This document shows, piece by piece, positions 16,408 through 24,206 of a stretch of 64,000 nucleotides of DNA; positions within the stretch are counted from its first letter, which is position 1; each line of letters opens with the position of its first letter. The translations under genes were made by a program, and so were the position numbers. Below the pieces are notes generated by a model. That model had not been told where the DNA came from, did no database searches, and was given only the letters and a program-made list of their open reading frames with translations. The DNA comes from an uncultured Eubacterium sp. (GTDB lineage Bacteria; Bacillota; Clostridia; Lachnospirales; Lachnospiraceae), in the NCBI GenBank assembly GCA_910583555.1, contig CAJTXO010000019.1, forward strand, positions 1 to 64,000, written 5' to 3'.

Positions 16408-16848
16408 ATGGCAGACGTACATAAGAAAGGACTAAATGCAGAACTTATCAGAGACGATTTAGAGAACTGCTGTTTAAATGAAACGGCATGCGGTCAGTGT
16501 AAAAAAGAGGCGTGTACGATAGGTTTTGCGAAACAGTGTATACGAGAATATATGAAAGAACCTAAAAAAGAAGTTCCGGGAGGCACTGACCATATACCGA
16601 TCACGGATTTTAAATTGTTTGATGAGACAGAATTAGAGACCGCGATCGCGCACATTTTAAAAGAGTGCAAGGACTGCAAAGAGGATCACACTGAAAACTG
16701 TATCATCAATGTCATCCGCAACTGCTACGAAGTCGGCCTGTTCGGAAATGCGCATCCGTATGAGGGAAGCGCCCTGCAGTACCTGATGTTTCTCAAATCC
16801 GAGTTCCCGGAAAAATCTTCCCGTATCGCGGATATTTATATGTCGTGA
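16408..16848 (+). CDS. Cysteine-rich conserved-looking protein of unknown function
   Basis: A 146-residue soluble protein with ten Cys residues in an ordered pattern: CC, then CGQCKKEAC, a single C in AKQCIREY, then CKDCKEDHTENC and a final C in IRNCYEV. The first block resembles a small metal- or FeS-binding knuckle and the second repeats a CxxC arrangement. The region ETAIAHILKECKDC is helical. The product has no signal peptide or membrane segment. GGAGGTGG precedes the ATG, and a strong bidirectional terminator follows, so it is monocistronic. I do not recognise a named family; metal binding or redox sensing is only an inference from the Cys spacing. Confidence 0.72.
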   Translation: MADVHKKGLNAELIRDDLENCCLNETACGQCKKEACTIGFAKQCIREYMKEPKKEVPGGTDHIPITDFKLFDETELETAIAHILKECKDCKEDHTENCIINVIRNCYEVGLFGNAHPYEGSALQYLMFLKSEFPEKSSRIADIYMS

Positions 16849-16888
16849 ATACGTATGGCTCAAAAAAACATTTACAAAAAAAACAGAC

Positions 16889-16925
16889 AACGGCAGGAGT
16901 AACTGTGATCTCCTGCCGTTTTTTC
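16889..16925. terminator. Bidirectional intrinsic terminator
   Basis: AACGGCAGGAG (16889-16899) and CTCCTGCCGTT (16910-16920) form a perfect 11-bp stem with a 10-nt loop. A T-run follows on the plus strand and an A-run precedes it, so it can serve both convergent genes. Confidence 0.88.
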
Positions 16926-16952
16926 TAATCTCAATACAATCCGCGTATCCTA

Positions 16953-18608
16953 TCACTCATAAAAGATACTTTCGAACGCGTTTACCGTGCCATACCCCCA
17001 TTCCCGGTTCGGATACCCCTCCCCGCGCTGGTCTGCCCCGCGGATCAAAAGCTCACGTACAGAATTACCGCTGATGACAAAGTTAGAATACTGCTGCATA
17101 TACAAAGCCGCGATCCCCGTCGTCAGCGCAGCGGCCACCCCCGTTCCGGTCATGCTTCCATAATTATTTTTGGGAAGCGGGCCATACAGCCTTACACCGG
17201 GGGCCGTCACATCCGGTTTGACGATGCCGCTGGGCGTAAACCCCCTGCTCGCCTGAAGAAACAGCGCCCCGTCCGCGGGATCGTACGCGGAAAGCGAGAT
17301 GGCGCGCCTGCTGTTTCCCGGCTCGCAGATCGTCACGTTCGGATCCGGCCTGACAAACGTCGTTTCCCCGTAAAGGAACTGGGTGATTGGCAGCCACATA
17401 TGAAAATCCACCTCCGCTTCCTCTGAATCAACAAGGATCTTCCATATACCCGCCTTGCTGTCTTCAAAACGGAACATGACGACCTGGTCTCTCGTCTGCT
17501 GCTGTTCTTCGCCTCCGAGTACTTCCAACAGCGTATTTTCTACCGTAAAAAGTTTCCTTACCTTCGTGTGTGTCGTCGCCCGGGTGATCCCAAGCGTCGT
17601 GCCGGCGGGGGACACAACATCAAACCGCAGGATGCCGGGCGTTCTCCACCACAACTCACAAACGAATCCCTGGCTGGACAATTCCACATTGATGTCGATT
17701 TCCTCACGTTCTTTCGTCAGATGATAATGGTGCCTCGCATTCCCTTCATTTCCGACACAGGTCACAATGCTCACACCCGAAAGCATATTCATATAATCGA
17801 TCATGCTGCACAGAGGGATCTCCCCGTCATGATTTCCCAAATTCCCCCCCATACCGATACAGATCGCCACCTGTTTCTTCGTCTCCTGCGCCACGCGCAG
17901 AATATAGGAGATACCGCACATGATATCATTTTCCTGAAAACACGGCACATCGCTTGGAACCCGGTAAAACTCACGGTAACTGTTTTTTGCTTCCTTACAT
18001 TTCACGATAACCAGTTCGGACAACGGCGCAACACCCGAAAAATCCTGCTGCCGCATCTCATTTCCCGCGGCAATCCCCGCCAGAAACGTACCGTGCCCGT
18101 TTTCATCCCTGGATGGGATGAGGGAGAGCGGCTCTTCATCCCGCAGCGCTTCGTTGATGTCCTCCTGCGTAAATTCCCTTCCGTACTGGAACCCTTTCAC
18201 ATCACCGCCCTCCCGGATCGTCTGATCCCAAATGGAATGGATCCGCGTCGTATTATCCGCGTTGAGAAACGCTGGATGCGTAAAGTCAATCCCCGTGTCC
18301 ACGATTCCCACTAAAATCCCCTGTCCGTACAAATCCAAATACGGCTGTCTCCGTATCTTGGCGACACCGGAAGCCTCCAGCGCCTCATCCGCCATCAGAC
18401 CATAGACATGAGGGATCGTTCCGTATCCAAAACGGCCGATGCTCTCGCTATTGATCTTCTCCTCCTGCTTATATATGATTGCCCGGAAATTATCAACCTC
18501 CGTAATGCAAAGAGGATTATACCGCTGTTCGATGATCTCTTTTCCACTGAACGCACTCACGATATAATCCAAAACGTTTTCCGAATATATTGCTTCTCTG
18601 CATGTCAT
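16953..18608 (-). CDS. S8 subtilisin-like protein of the Csp type, catalytic Ser replaced by Gly
   Basis: About 551 residues. An N-terminal prodomain-like part of about 80 residues is followed by the S8 domain: GIVDTGIDFTHP holds the Asp, NGHGTFLAG holds the His, and the oxyanion region is CIGMGGNLGNH. The nucleophile segment reads SMTGTGVAAALTTG, where active relatives have GTSxA; the codon is GGG at 17139-17141. A jelly-roll-like insert (about 320-430) lies between His and this segment, as in the Csp proteases that process spore cortex lytic enzyme SleC. In Clostridioides difficile CspA and CspC are pseudoproteases in this family and CspC takes part in bile-salt germinant sensing. The ATG at 18608 has AGAGG nine bases upstream. 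No neighbouring csp genes or sleC are seen. I infer a regulatory pseudoprotease. Confidence 0.8.
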   Translation of the reverse strand: MTCREAIYSENVLDYIVSAFSGKEIIEQRYNPLCITEVDNFRAIIYKQEEKINSESIGRFGYGTIPHVYGLMADEALEASGVAKIRRQPYLDLYGQGILVGIVDTGIDFTHPAFLNADNTTRIHSIWDQTIREGGDVKGFQYGREFTQEDINEALRDEEPLSLIPSRDENGHGTFLAGIAAGNEMRQQDFSGVAPLSELVIVKCKEAKNSYREFYRVPSDVPCFQENDIMCGISYILRVAQETKKQVAICIGMGGNLGNHDGEIPLCSMIDYMNMLSGVSIVTCVGNEGNARHHYHLTKEREEIDINVELSSQGFVCELWWRTPGILRFDVVSPAGTTLGITRATTHTKVRKLFTVENTLLEVLGGEEQQQTRDQVVMFRFEDSKAGIWKILVDSEEAEVDFHMWLPITQFLYGETTFVRPDPNVTICEPGNSRRAISLSAYDPADGALFLQASRGFTPSGIVKPDVTAPGVRLYGPLPKNNYGSMTGTGVAAALTTGIAALYMQQYSNFVISGNSVRELLIRGADQRGEGYPNREWGYGTVNAFESIFYE

Positions 18609-18689
18609 GATCCACATCCTCTTTCCCCGCCATTTCTATCAATATATTAGGAAAGAAGTCTGTCCTATGACATTTCTCTTGATTACGAA

Positions 18690-20435
18690 TCAAACTGTAA
18701 ATTTCCGCATATGCTCATCGATCGTCTGCGCCACATCGTTAAGCTGTTTCGCATTGTCCGACATATCATCGATGACCTGATTCACTTCCTGAACCGATGC
18801 GGAAGTCTCTTCCGTTCCCGCCGCGTTTTGTTCCGCGATCGCCGTCAGGCTCTGGACGACATCTACCACATTTACTCTGGCGCTGTCCATGCCCTCCGTT
18901 TTTTCGTATATTTTCGTTATTCCACTGATTGAATTATCAATTTCCGCCTGAACTTTGGCAAACATGCTCCCCGTCAGATCTACCTTCTGAACCTGGGAAT
19001 CCATGACCGTTTTCACCTGATCCATCGTTTTTACTGCTTTCGCCGCGTCTTCCATAAGCGAATTCGTGATTTGCTGCACTTTCATGGCAGACTCATTGGA
19101 CTGCTCCGCCAGTTTCTGGATCTGATTTGCCACAACCGCAAAGCCTTTCCCCTGTTCTCCGGCACGCGCCGCTTCAATCGAGGCGTTTAGGGAAAGAAGG
19201 TTCGTCTCCTCCGCGATCGAAGTGATCAGTTCGATCGCATCCTGAATCTTCATCGCCGATTCATTCGTCGTATTTGTCTGTTCAAAAATCTGCTCAAATG
19301 ACTCTTTTACTTCCGCGTTTATACTTTCCAGTTCTTTCAGGGTTTTCACTGCCTCCGTACCAGATTCATGCATGCTCTCCACATTCGCGCGCAGTCTCGC
19401 CACTTCCTCGTTCGTTTCCTTAACCATATCACCGATCACGATCACACTCTCGGTAGCCGCCTGCGTATCGGATGCCTGGGACGACGCCCCCTCCGCCATA
19501 TCATGAATCGCATGGTTGATCTGACCGATCGTCTGTGCTGTCACCGTGGCATTTCCACTCAAGCTGTCTGAAGACTGGAACAGTTTCTGGCTCTGTTCCT
19601 GCAGCTCTGTCACAGCGTTTCTCAACTGATCCTGAACGCTGCATACCGCCCGCGTCATCAGTCCTATCTCGTCACGGCTGTTTCGCAGTTTATCAATCTC
19701 CGGCACCCTGGTAAAATCCAGATTCCCCATACGGGAAACAATGCCGGCGATCTTCCGGAGCGGACGGAACATGAAATGAAAACCGAAAAACGCGATCACT
19801 AATCCGATCACCGTAGCGATGATTGCCGATACGGCCATCACGTTTCCTACAAAATTGACCGTCTCCATCACTTCATCCTCACCGGCGGTAACAACAAACA
19901 GGAAACACCCGTTTGGATTCGCATAATAGGCCGCGTATTTCGTATCGCCTTTAAAATCATACGATACGATCTTTGATTCGACATCTTTTCCCGCCTGAAG
20001 GTCCGCGGCCGCCTGGGATACCACTTCATTTTCCACCGGCTTCCCGATCTTCTCTTTATTCGGATGATAACACATGTTGCCATCCGGTGTCACAACGTAT
20101 GCGTAACTGCCTGAGACGCCTTTTACTTCCACATTTTGAAACAGTTCTTCCAGTTTTTCCGCGGAAAGACCTACGCCCACGCCATAGGAATAAACCTCCA
20201 GATCCAAAACCCGGCCATTCGTTTCCGCAAGGTCATACATATAGTTCTTAGTCGTGTCCTCCATAAGCTGCCGTACCTTCGGCATCGCAACAATGATCGT
20301 AGTAGCCGCGGTCAATACGATCATCGCAGCTACAAAAATAATACTTTTAAATTTCAATGGCAGGCCTACATGGTTTGCCTTCGTCTCTTTATGGTGCTTG
20401 TTCTCTGTTTCTACCTTCTCCTTATTCCGTCCCAT
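18690..20435 (-). CDS. Methyl-accepting chemotaxis protein with Cache sensor
   Basis: A 581-residue transmembrane receptor. A short charged N-terminus precedes TM1 (about 28-50). An extracellular single-Cache-like domain (about 55-190) includes GSYAYVVTPDGNMCYHP and FKGDTKYAAYYANP. TM2 (about 195-220) is followed by HAMP (about 220-275) and the cytoplasmic methyl-accepting coiled coil, with the highly conserved tip ETNLLSLNASIEAARAGEQG near residues 410-430. No CheB/CheR C-terminal tether pentapeptide is visible. The next gene encodes TrmL and CheX follows, so the receptor lies beside at least one chemotaxis component. The ligand is unknown; Cache domains often bind amino acids or organic acids. 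Confidence 0.93.
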   Translation of the reverse strand: MGRNKEKVETENKHHKETKANHVGLPLKFKSIIFVAAMIVLTAATTIIVAMPKVRQLMEDTTKNYMYDLAETNGRVLDLEVYSYGVGVGLSAEKLEELFQNVEVKGVSGSYAYVVTPDGNMCYHPNKEKIGKPVENEVVSQAAADLQAGKDVESKIVSYDFKGDTKYAAYYANPNGCFLFVVTAGEDEVMETVNFVGNVMAVSAIIATVIGLVIAFFGFHFMFRPLRKIAGIVSRMGNLDFTRVPEIDKLRNSRDEIGLMTRAVCSVQDQLRNAVTELQEQSQKLFQSSDSLSGNATVTAQTIGQINHAIHDMAEGASSQASDTQAATESVIVIGDMVKETNEEVARLRANVESMHESGTEAVKTLKELESINAEVKESFEQIFEQTNTTNESAMKIQDAIELITSIAEETNLLSLNASIEAARAGEQGKGFAVVANQIQKLAEQSNESAMKVQQITNSLMEDAAKAVKTMDQVKTVMDSQVQKVDLTGSMFAKVQAEIDNSISGITKIYEKTEGMDSARVNVVDVVQSLTAIAEQNAAGTEETSASVQEVNQVIDDMSDNAKQLNDVAQTIDEHMRKFTV

Positions 20436-20450
20436 AATAGGCGTCCCCCT

Positions 20451-20954
20451 TTAATTCTCTCTCTTCCACGAGAGCCTGTGCAGATTCCCTTCCGTATTTA
20501 ACTGCTGAAATCCCTGCTGGCGCAGTGCTTCATAGAGCACGATCGCCACCGAATTTCCCAGGTTCAGGGAACGAATGTCCCCCAGCATCGGAATCCGAAT
20601 CGCTTTTTCCTCATTTTCCACTAGCATATCCTCGGGTATTCCCGCACTTTCCTTCCCGAACATAATGTAGCAGCCATCCTCGTATCTCACATCCGAATAC
20701 ACGCGACGTGCCTTCGTCGTAGCCATATAGACGCATGCTCCCGGATTTTTCTCCTTGAAGTCTTCATAACTATCATATATGATATAATCCAGTTGATCCC
20801 AGTAATCAAGTCCGGCACGCCTCACCTGCTTCTCCGTAATCTGAAACCCCATCGGCTCGATCAAATGAAGCCTTGCACCAGCAGCCACGCATGTCCGTCC
20901 TATATTTCCTGTATTCGCCGGTATTTCTGGTTCTAATAATACAATGTTCAGCAT
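20451..20954 (-). CDS. trmL: tRNA (cytidine/uridine-34 2'-O)-methyltransferase TrmL
   Basis: A compact SPOUT methyltransferase of about 167 residues, the usual TrmL length. The N-terminus LNIVLLEPEIPANTGNIGRTC is nearly diagnostic. The C-terminal knot motifs IMFGKESAGIPEDML, IPMLGDIRSLNLGNSVAIVLYEALRQ form the SAM site. It methylates the wobble nucleotide of certain Leu tRNAs. The ATG at 20954 begins just after the CheX stop; a TTG three codons earlier is also in frame. TrmL sits between the MCP and CheX genes, apparently a positional association without a functional link. Confidence 0.94.
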   Translation of the reverse strand: MLNIVLLEPEIPANTGNIGRTCVAAGARLHLIEPMGFQITEKQVRRAGLDYWDQLDYIIYDSYEDFKEKNPGACVYMATTKARRVYSDVRYEDGCYIMFGKESAGIPEDMLVENEEKAIRIPMLGDIRSLNLGNSVAIVLYEALRQQGFQQLNTEGNLHRLSWKREN

Positions 20955-20959
20955 CGTTC

Positions 20960-21427
20960 TCAACCCTGTTTGAGCGCCAGATACAATTCCACCGTCGTAT
21001 CCTCAAAACTAAGCGGGACACAGAGGTTTTTGGCATACGTATTCGTAAAACTCACCTGCCCGTGGGATAATGTGGGGGGGGTAATATCGATACCGATCCC
21101 ATTCGCTGAAAAAACAGTAGCGGCATTTCCCATAACCATATTTCCCAGTTCACTGAGCGCACTGGCTGCAAATTCATCAATCTCCTTTACATCCGTCATA
21201 CACATCTTTGAAGCGATCCCGCACGCGCTCTTCTCTGACATCGCCATGATCACCTGACCACGCATCTCTCCCGTCACGCCGATCATGATCACCCATGTAT
21301 TCGGATCAAACTTTGCTTCCTTTAACGATGGCTTATGCATCGATGCATCCACAAAGCACATATCCTGTAGTACTTTTTTGGCCGCCATTAAAAAAGGATT
21401 TATATGTTCTGCATTCAGTGTAGCCAT
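20960..21427 (-). CDS. cheX: Chemotaxis phosphatase CheX
   Basis: A 155-residue protein of the CheC/CheX/FliY phosphatase family. The start MATLNAEHINPFLMAA is characteristic of CheX. The family catalytic motif ExxN is visible in ALSELGNMVMGNA, and GQVIMAMSEKSACGIASKM and GIDITPPTLSHG match the remaining conserved parts. CheX dimerises and dephosphorylates CheY-P to reset the flagellar signal. The ATG at 21427 with AGGG-type ribosome-binding site is preferred over the longer frame to 21481. It is followed by trmL and an MCP. Confidence 0.9.
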   Translation of the reverse strand: MATLNAEHINPFLMAAKKVLQDMCFVDASMHKPSLKEAKFDPNTWVIMIGVTGEMRGQVIMAMSEKSACGIASKMCMTDVKEIDEFAASALSELGNMVMGNAATVFSANGIGIDITPPTLSHGQVSFTNTYAKNLCVPLSFEDTTVELYLALKQG

Positions 21428-21523
21428 AATTTCCCTTTCCCCTTTCTGTAGTATCGTACTGCTTTCCACCCTAAATTCCAACTATAAATAGTGCTAAAAA
21501 TCCTAATTTTAAGTATATCATGT

Positions 21524-22681
21524 TTACTGCCATCTGTCTATAAATTTCTGTATCTTTTCCAACGCCCTTTTCAGATCGTCGATCGAATACGCGTACGAGA
21601 TCCGAAGAAATCCTTCGCCGCATTTGCCGAACGCGTCGCCCGGCACGACCGCCACCCGCTGTTCCTGTAAAAGTTTCGTCGCAAACTCCTCGCTCGACAT
21701 GCCGTATTTACCAATATTAGGAAATACGTAAAAAGCCCCGTACGGCTCAAAACACGGCAGTCCCATCTCATTTAATTCCCGGACGAGGAACCGCCGTCTC
21801 TGATCATAGGACTCGCGCATCCGCTCCACATCTCCCAAGCCGTTGCGGAGTGCTTCTATGGCAGCGTACTGGCTCGTCGTAGGCGCGCTCATGATGACAT
21901 ACTGGTGGATCTTCGTCATCTGGGCGATGATCTCCCTCGGAGCGGCCGCGTACCCCAGGCGCCACCCGGTCATGGCAAATGATTTGGAAAAGCCGTTGAT
22001 CACGACCGTTCTCTCCGCCATTCCCGGCAGACTGGCGATCGACACATGTTTTCCCTGATAGCTCAGTTCCGAATAAATCTCGTCCGACATGACGAACAGA
22101 TCATGTTTTTTTACAATGTCCGCGATCACCTGCAGTTCTCCCGCCGACATGACAGCTCCCGTCGGATTGTTAGGGAACGGCAGGACGACCATTTTCGTTT
22201 TATCCGTGATCGCCTCTTTCAGCTTTTTCCCCGTCAGCTTAAATTCATCCTTTTCCTCCAGCGACACGCGGACCGGCACACCGCCGGCCATCTTCACACA
22301 GGGAACATAGGAAACAAAGCACGGTTCGGGTATGATCACCTCGTCGCCCGGGTCGAGCATCGCGCGGAACCCGATATCAATAGCCTCACTCCCGCCGACC
22401 GTCACCAGTATTTCGTCCGGCCCGTACGGCAGTCCGAACCGCTCAGACAGATATGTATGGATTGCTTCGCGCAGCGGCAGAAGCCCTGCGTTTGACGTAT
22501 AATAAGTCCTTCCTTTTTCCAGCGAATAGATGCCTTCCTCCCGGATGTGCCAGGGCGTATCAAAGTCCGGTTCCCCGACACCGAGTGAAATGACATGTTC
22601 CATCGTATTGGCAACGTCAAAAAAGCGGCGTATGCCGGATGGCTCCAGTTCCATAACGAGTTTTGACAGTGGATTTCTCAT
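21524..22681 (-). CDS. Fold-type I aminotransferase (aromatic/aspartate type)
   Basis: A 385-residue PLP enzyme. Motifs: ISLGVGEPDFDTPWHIREE, YTSNAGLLPLREAI, VTVGGSEAIDIGFRAML, FPNNPTGAVMS, VMSDEIYSELSYQGK and NGFSKSFAMTGWRLGYAAAP with the PLP Lys. The pattern fits the PatA/DapX-like and aromatic aminotransferase branch; the exact amino acid cannot be told. The start codon overlaps the stop of an Lrp/AsnC regulator gene by four bases. The regulator-enzyme pairing suggests amino-acid-responsive control. A similar Lrp-aminotransferase pair is common in Clostridia. Confidence 0.88.
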   Translation of the reverse strand: MRNPLSKLVMELEPSGIRRFFDVANTMEHVISLGVGEPDFDTPWHIREEGIYSLEKGRTYYTSNAGLLPLREAIHTYLSERFGLPYGPDEILVTVGGSEAIDIGFRAMLDPGDEVIIPEPCFVSYVPCVKMAGGVPVRVSLEEKDEFKLTGKKLKEAITDKTKMVVLPFPNNPTGAVMSAGELQVIADIVKKHDLFVMSDEIYSELSYQGKHVSIASLPGMAERTVVINGFSKSFAMTGWRLGYAAAPREIIAQMTKIHQYVIMSAPTTSQYAAIEALRNGLGDVERMRESYDQRRRFLVRELNEMGLPCFEPYGAFYVFPNIGKYGMSSEEFATKLLQEQRVAVVPGDAFGKCGEGFLRISYAYSIDDLKRALEKIQKFIDRWQ

Positions 22682-23166
22682 GGCGCGATCAACATCCTCT
22701 CATCTTCATTACTCTCTTTTACGAGCGGCAGTCCATGTTCTTTATATTTTTTCAGCACAAAATACGTGGCCGTGCTCATGATCGACTCCATCGGCGCGAG
22801 TTTTGTCGTAACGAACCTCGCGACCTCCTTCATGCTCTTCCCCTCGATCATGACAGTCAGGTCAAAACCCCCGCTCATCAGGTACACGCTCGCGACCTCA
22901 TCAAACTGGTAGATCCGCTCCGCCACCTTGTCAAACCCGCGCCCGCGCTGGGGCGTCACTTTTACTTCGATCAGCGCCGTCACGACTTCGTTGTCTGTCT
23001 TTTCCCAGTTGATAAGCGCCGGATAGCCGCAGATCACCCCGTCTTCTTCCATGCTCCGGATCGTCTCATTTATCTCTTCCGGCGTCGAATCCAGCATGGC
23101 GGCCAGGTCTTCCGCCGTCATCCTCGCATTTTTTGATATATTCCTTAATATTTTTTCCTGAAGCAT
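22678..23166 (-). CDS. Lrp/AsnC-family transcriptional regulator
   Basis: A 162-residue regulator with an N-terminal winged HTH (ILRNISKNARMTAEDLAAML, then EINETIRSMEEDGVICGYPALINW) and a C-terminal RAM/AsnC ligand domain (about 65-145; ALIEVKVTPQRGRGFDKVAERI and VYLMSGGFDLTVMIEG). Lrp proteins sense amino acids and control their metabolism. Translation is coupled to the following aminotransferase by an ATGA overlap, which implies that enzyme is under its control. The ATG has GGAAGG upstream. Confidence 0.9.
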   Translation of the reverse strand: MLQEKILRNISKNARMTAEDLAAMLDSTPEEINETIRSMEEDGVICGYPALINWEKTDNEVVTALIEVKVTPQRGRGFDKVAERIYQFDEVASVYLMSGGFDLTVMIEGKSMKEVARFVTTKLAPMESIMSTATYFVLKKYKEHGLPLVKESNEDERMLIAP

Positions 23167-23191
23167 AGGCCCCTTCCTTTCTTTATCCTGA

Positions 23192-24178
23192 CTACGGCTG
23201 ATCCGGCGCAGGTGGAACTAAAAATCTCGTTTCCTCCCCGTTGACGATCACCCTGTCGCGCCCGTCCGTCGCCGTCCCGATGACTGCTGCCGGAACACCT
23301 CTTGCGGTCAAATGTTCCGCCAGTGCCGCGCCGTTTTTTGTTCCCGCCAGCAGAACGCCGTCCGACGCGATGAGATACGGATTCCTGTCAAAATATTCAC
23401 AAATTTCTATCGTTTCCTGGCGGATCGGAATCTTTTTCAGATCCACCCGGACGCCCGTCCCCGATGCCTCGGCCATCTCCCACAGCGAGCCAAAGACGCC
23501 TTCCGCGCCTACGCTGCATAACGCGGCCGCTCCGCATGAAACAGAGGCTTCCGCCGCCGCCGCGCAGCTCATTTCCCGGACGCCGTCCGCCGCCCGATCA
23601 AGAAAATCCTGAGAGAAACGAGCGCGCAGTCCGCTCCTTTCCTCTTCTATGACCAGTTCTGCCGCCCCGGTCTGCCCGGCCCATTTCGTCATCACCAGAT
23701 CAAACCCCGGCTCCAGATTTCCGCTGCGCACATCGGTTTTTCCTGGCACAAAGCCGGTTCCCGACAGGGAAATAACCGGCTCTGACAGTTCTTTCAGCAC
23801 TTCGGTGTGGCCGCCGAGTATGTCCACCTGATACGACGAAGACAGCTGCGCCAGTTCACGCATAGCTGTTTTTATCATAGGTTCAGTGTCCGCTGCCGGC
23901 AGATACAGGTCGACGAGCATACCGGCGAGCTGTCCGCCCGCCGCCGCCATATCATTTGCCAGCCGGTAAAATGCCCTTTTTCCCGCCCGTTCTGCATTTC
24001 CTTTCACGGAAACAGACGCGGCAAGCAAATGGTTCTTTTCCCCTGTCTTTTCCCCGACCGCGAGCCTGCCGAAACTTTCGCCGGCCGCCGGGCCCTGCAC
24101 GAGATTTCCGCTTCGATACGTGATCTGTTTGAGAACGGAACGTTTGAGAACCGTCTCTGAAATCTTTCCTGTCCGCAT
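23192..24178 (-). CDS. AIR-synthase/HypE-fold protein
   Basis: About 328 residues. The two-domain pattern of AIR synthase (PurM/HypE/SelD) proteins is visible: an N-terminal ATP-binding half with ANDMAAAGGQLAGMLVDLYLP, VDILGGHTEVLK, ISLSGTGFV, and a C-terminal half with MTKWAGQTGAAELV, GAEGVFGSLWEMAEASGTGVRVD and RNPYLIASDGVLLAG. The frame open to 24319 is GC-rich overlap with the VanW gene tail; the ATG at 24178 has AAGGATGG upstream. HypE dehydrates a carbamoyl group during [NiFe] hydrogenase maturation, but no hyp genes or NiFe hydrogenase are nearby. This orphan is therefore better called AIR synthase related. It may form one transcript from vanW through the Lrp-aminotransferase pair. Confidence 0.75.
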   Translation of the reverse strand: MRTGKISETVLKRSVLKQITYRSGNLVQGPAAGESFGRLAVGEKTGEKNHLLAASVSVKGNAERAGKRAFYRLANDMAAAGGQLAGMLVDLYLPAADTEPMIKTAMRELAQLSSSYQVDILGGHTEVLKELSEPVISLSGTGFVPGKTDVRSGNLEPGFDLVMTKWAGQTGAAELVIEEERSGLRARFSQDFLDRAADGVREMSCAAAAEASVSCGAAALCSVGAEGVFGSLWEMAEASGTGVRVDLKKIPIRQETIEICEYFDRNPYLIASDGVLLAGTKNGAALAEHLTARGVPAAVIGTATDGRDRVIVNGEETRFLVPPAPDQP

Positions 24179-24206
24179 GGCGCATCCATCCTTTTTTGTC
24201 ACATCA

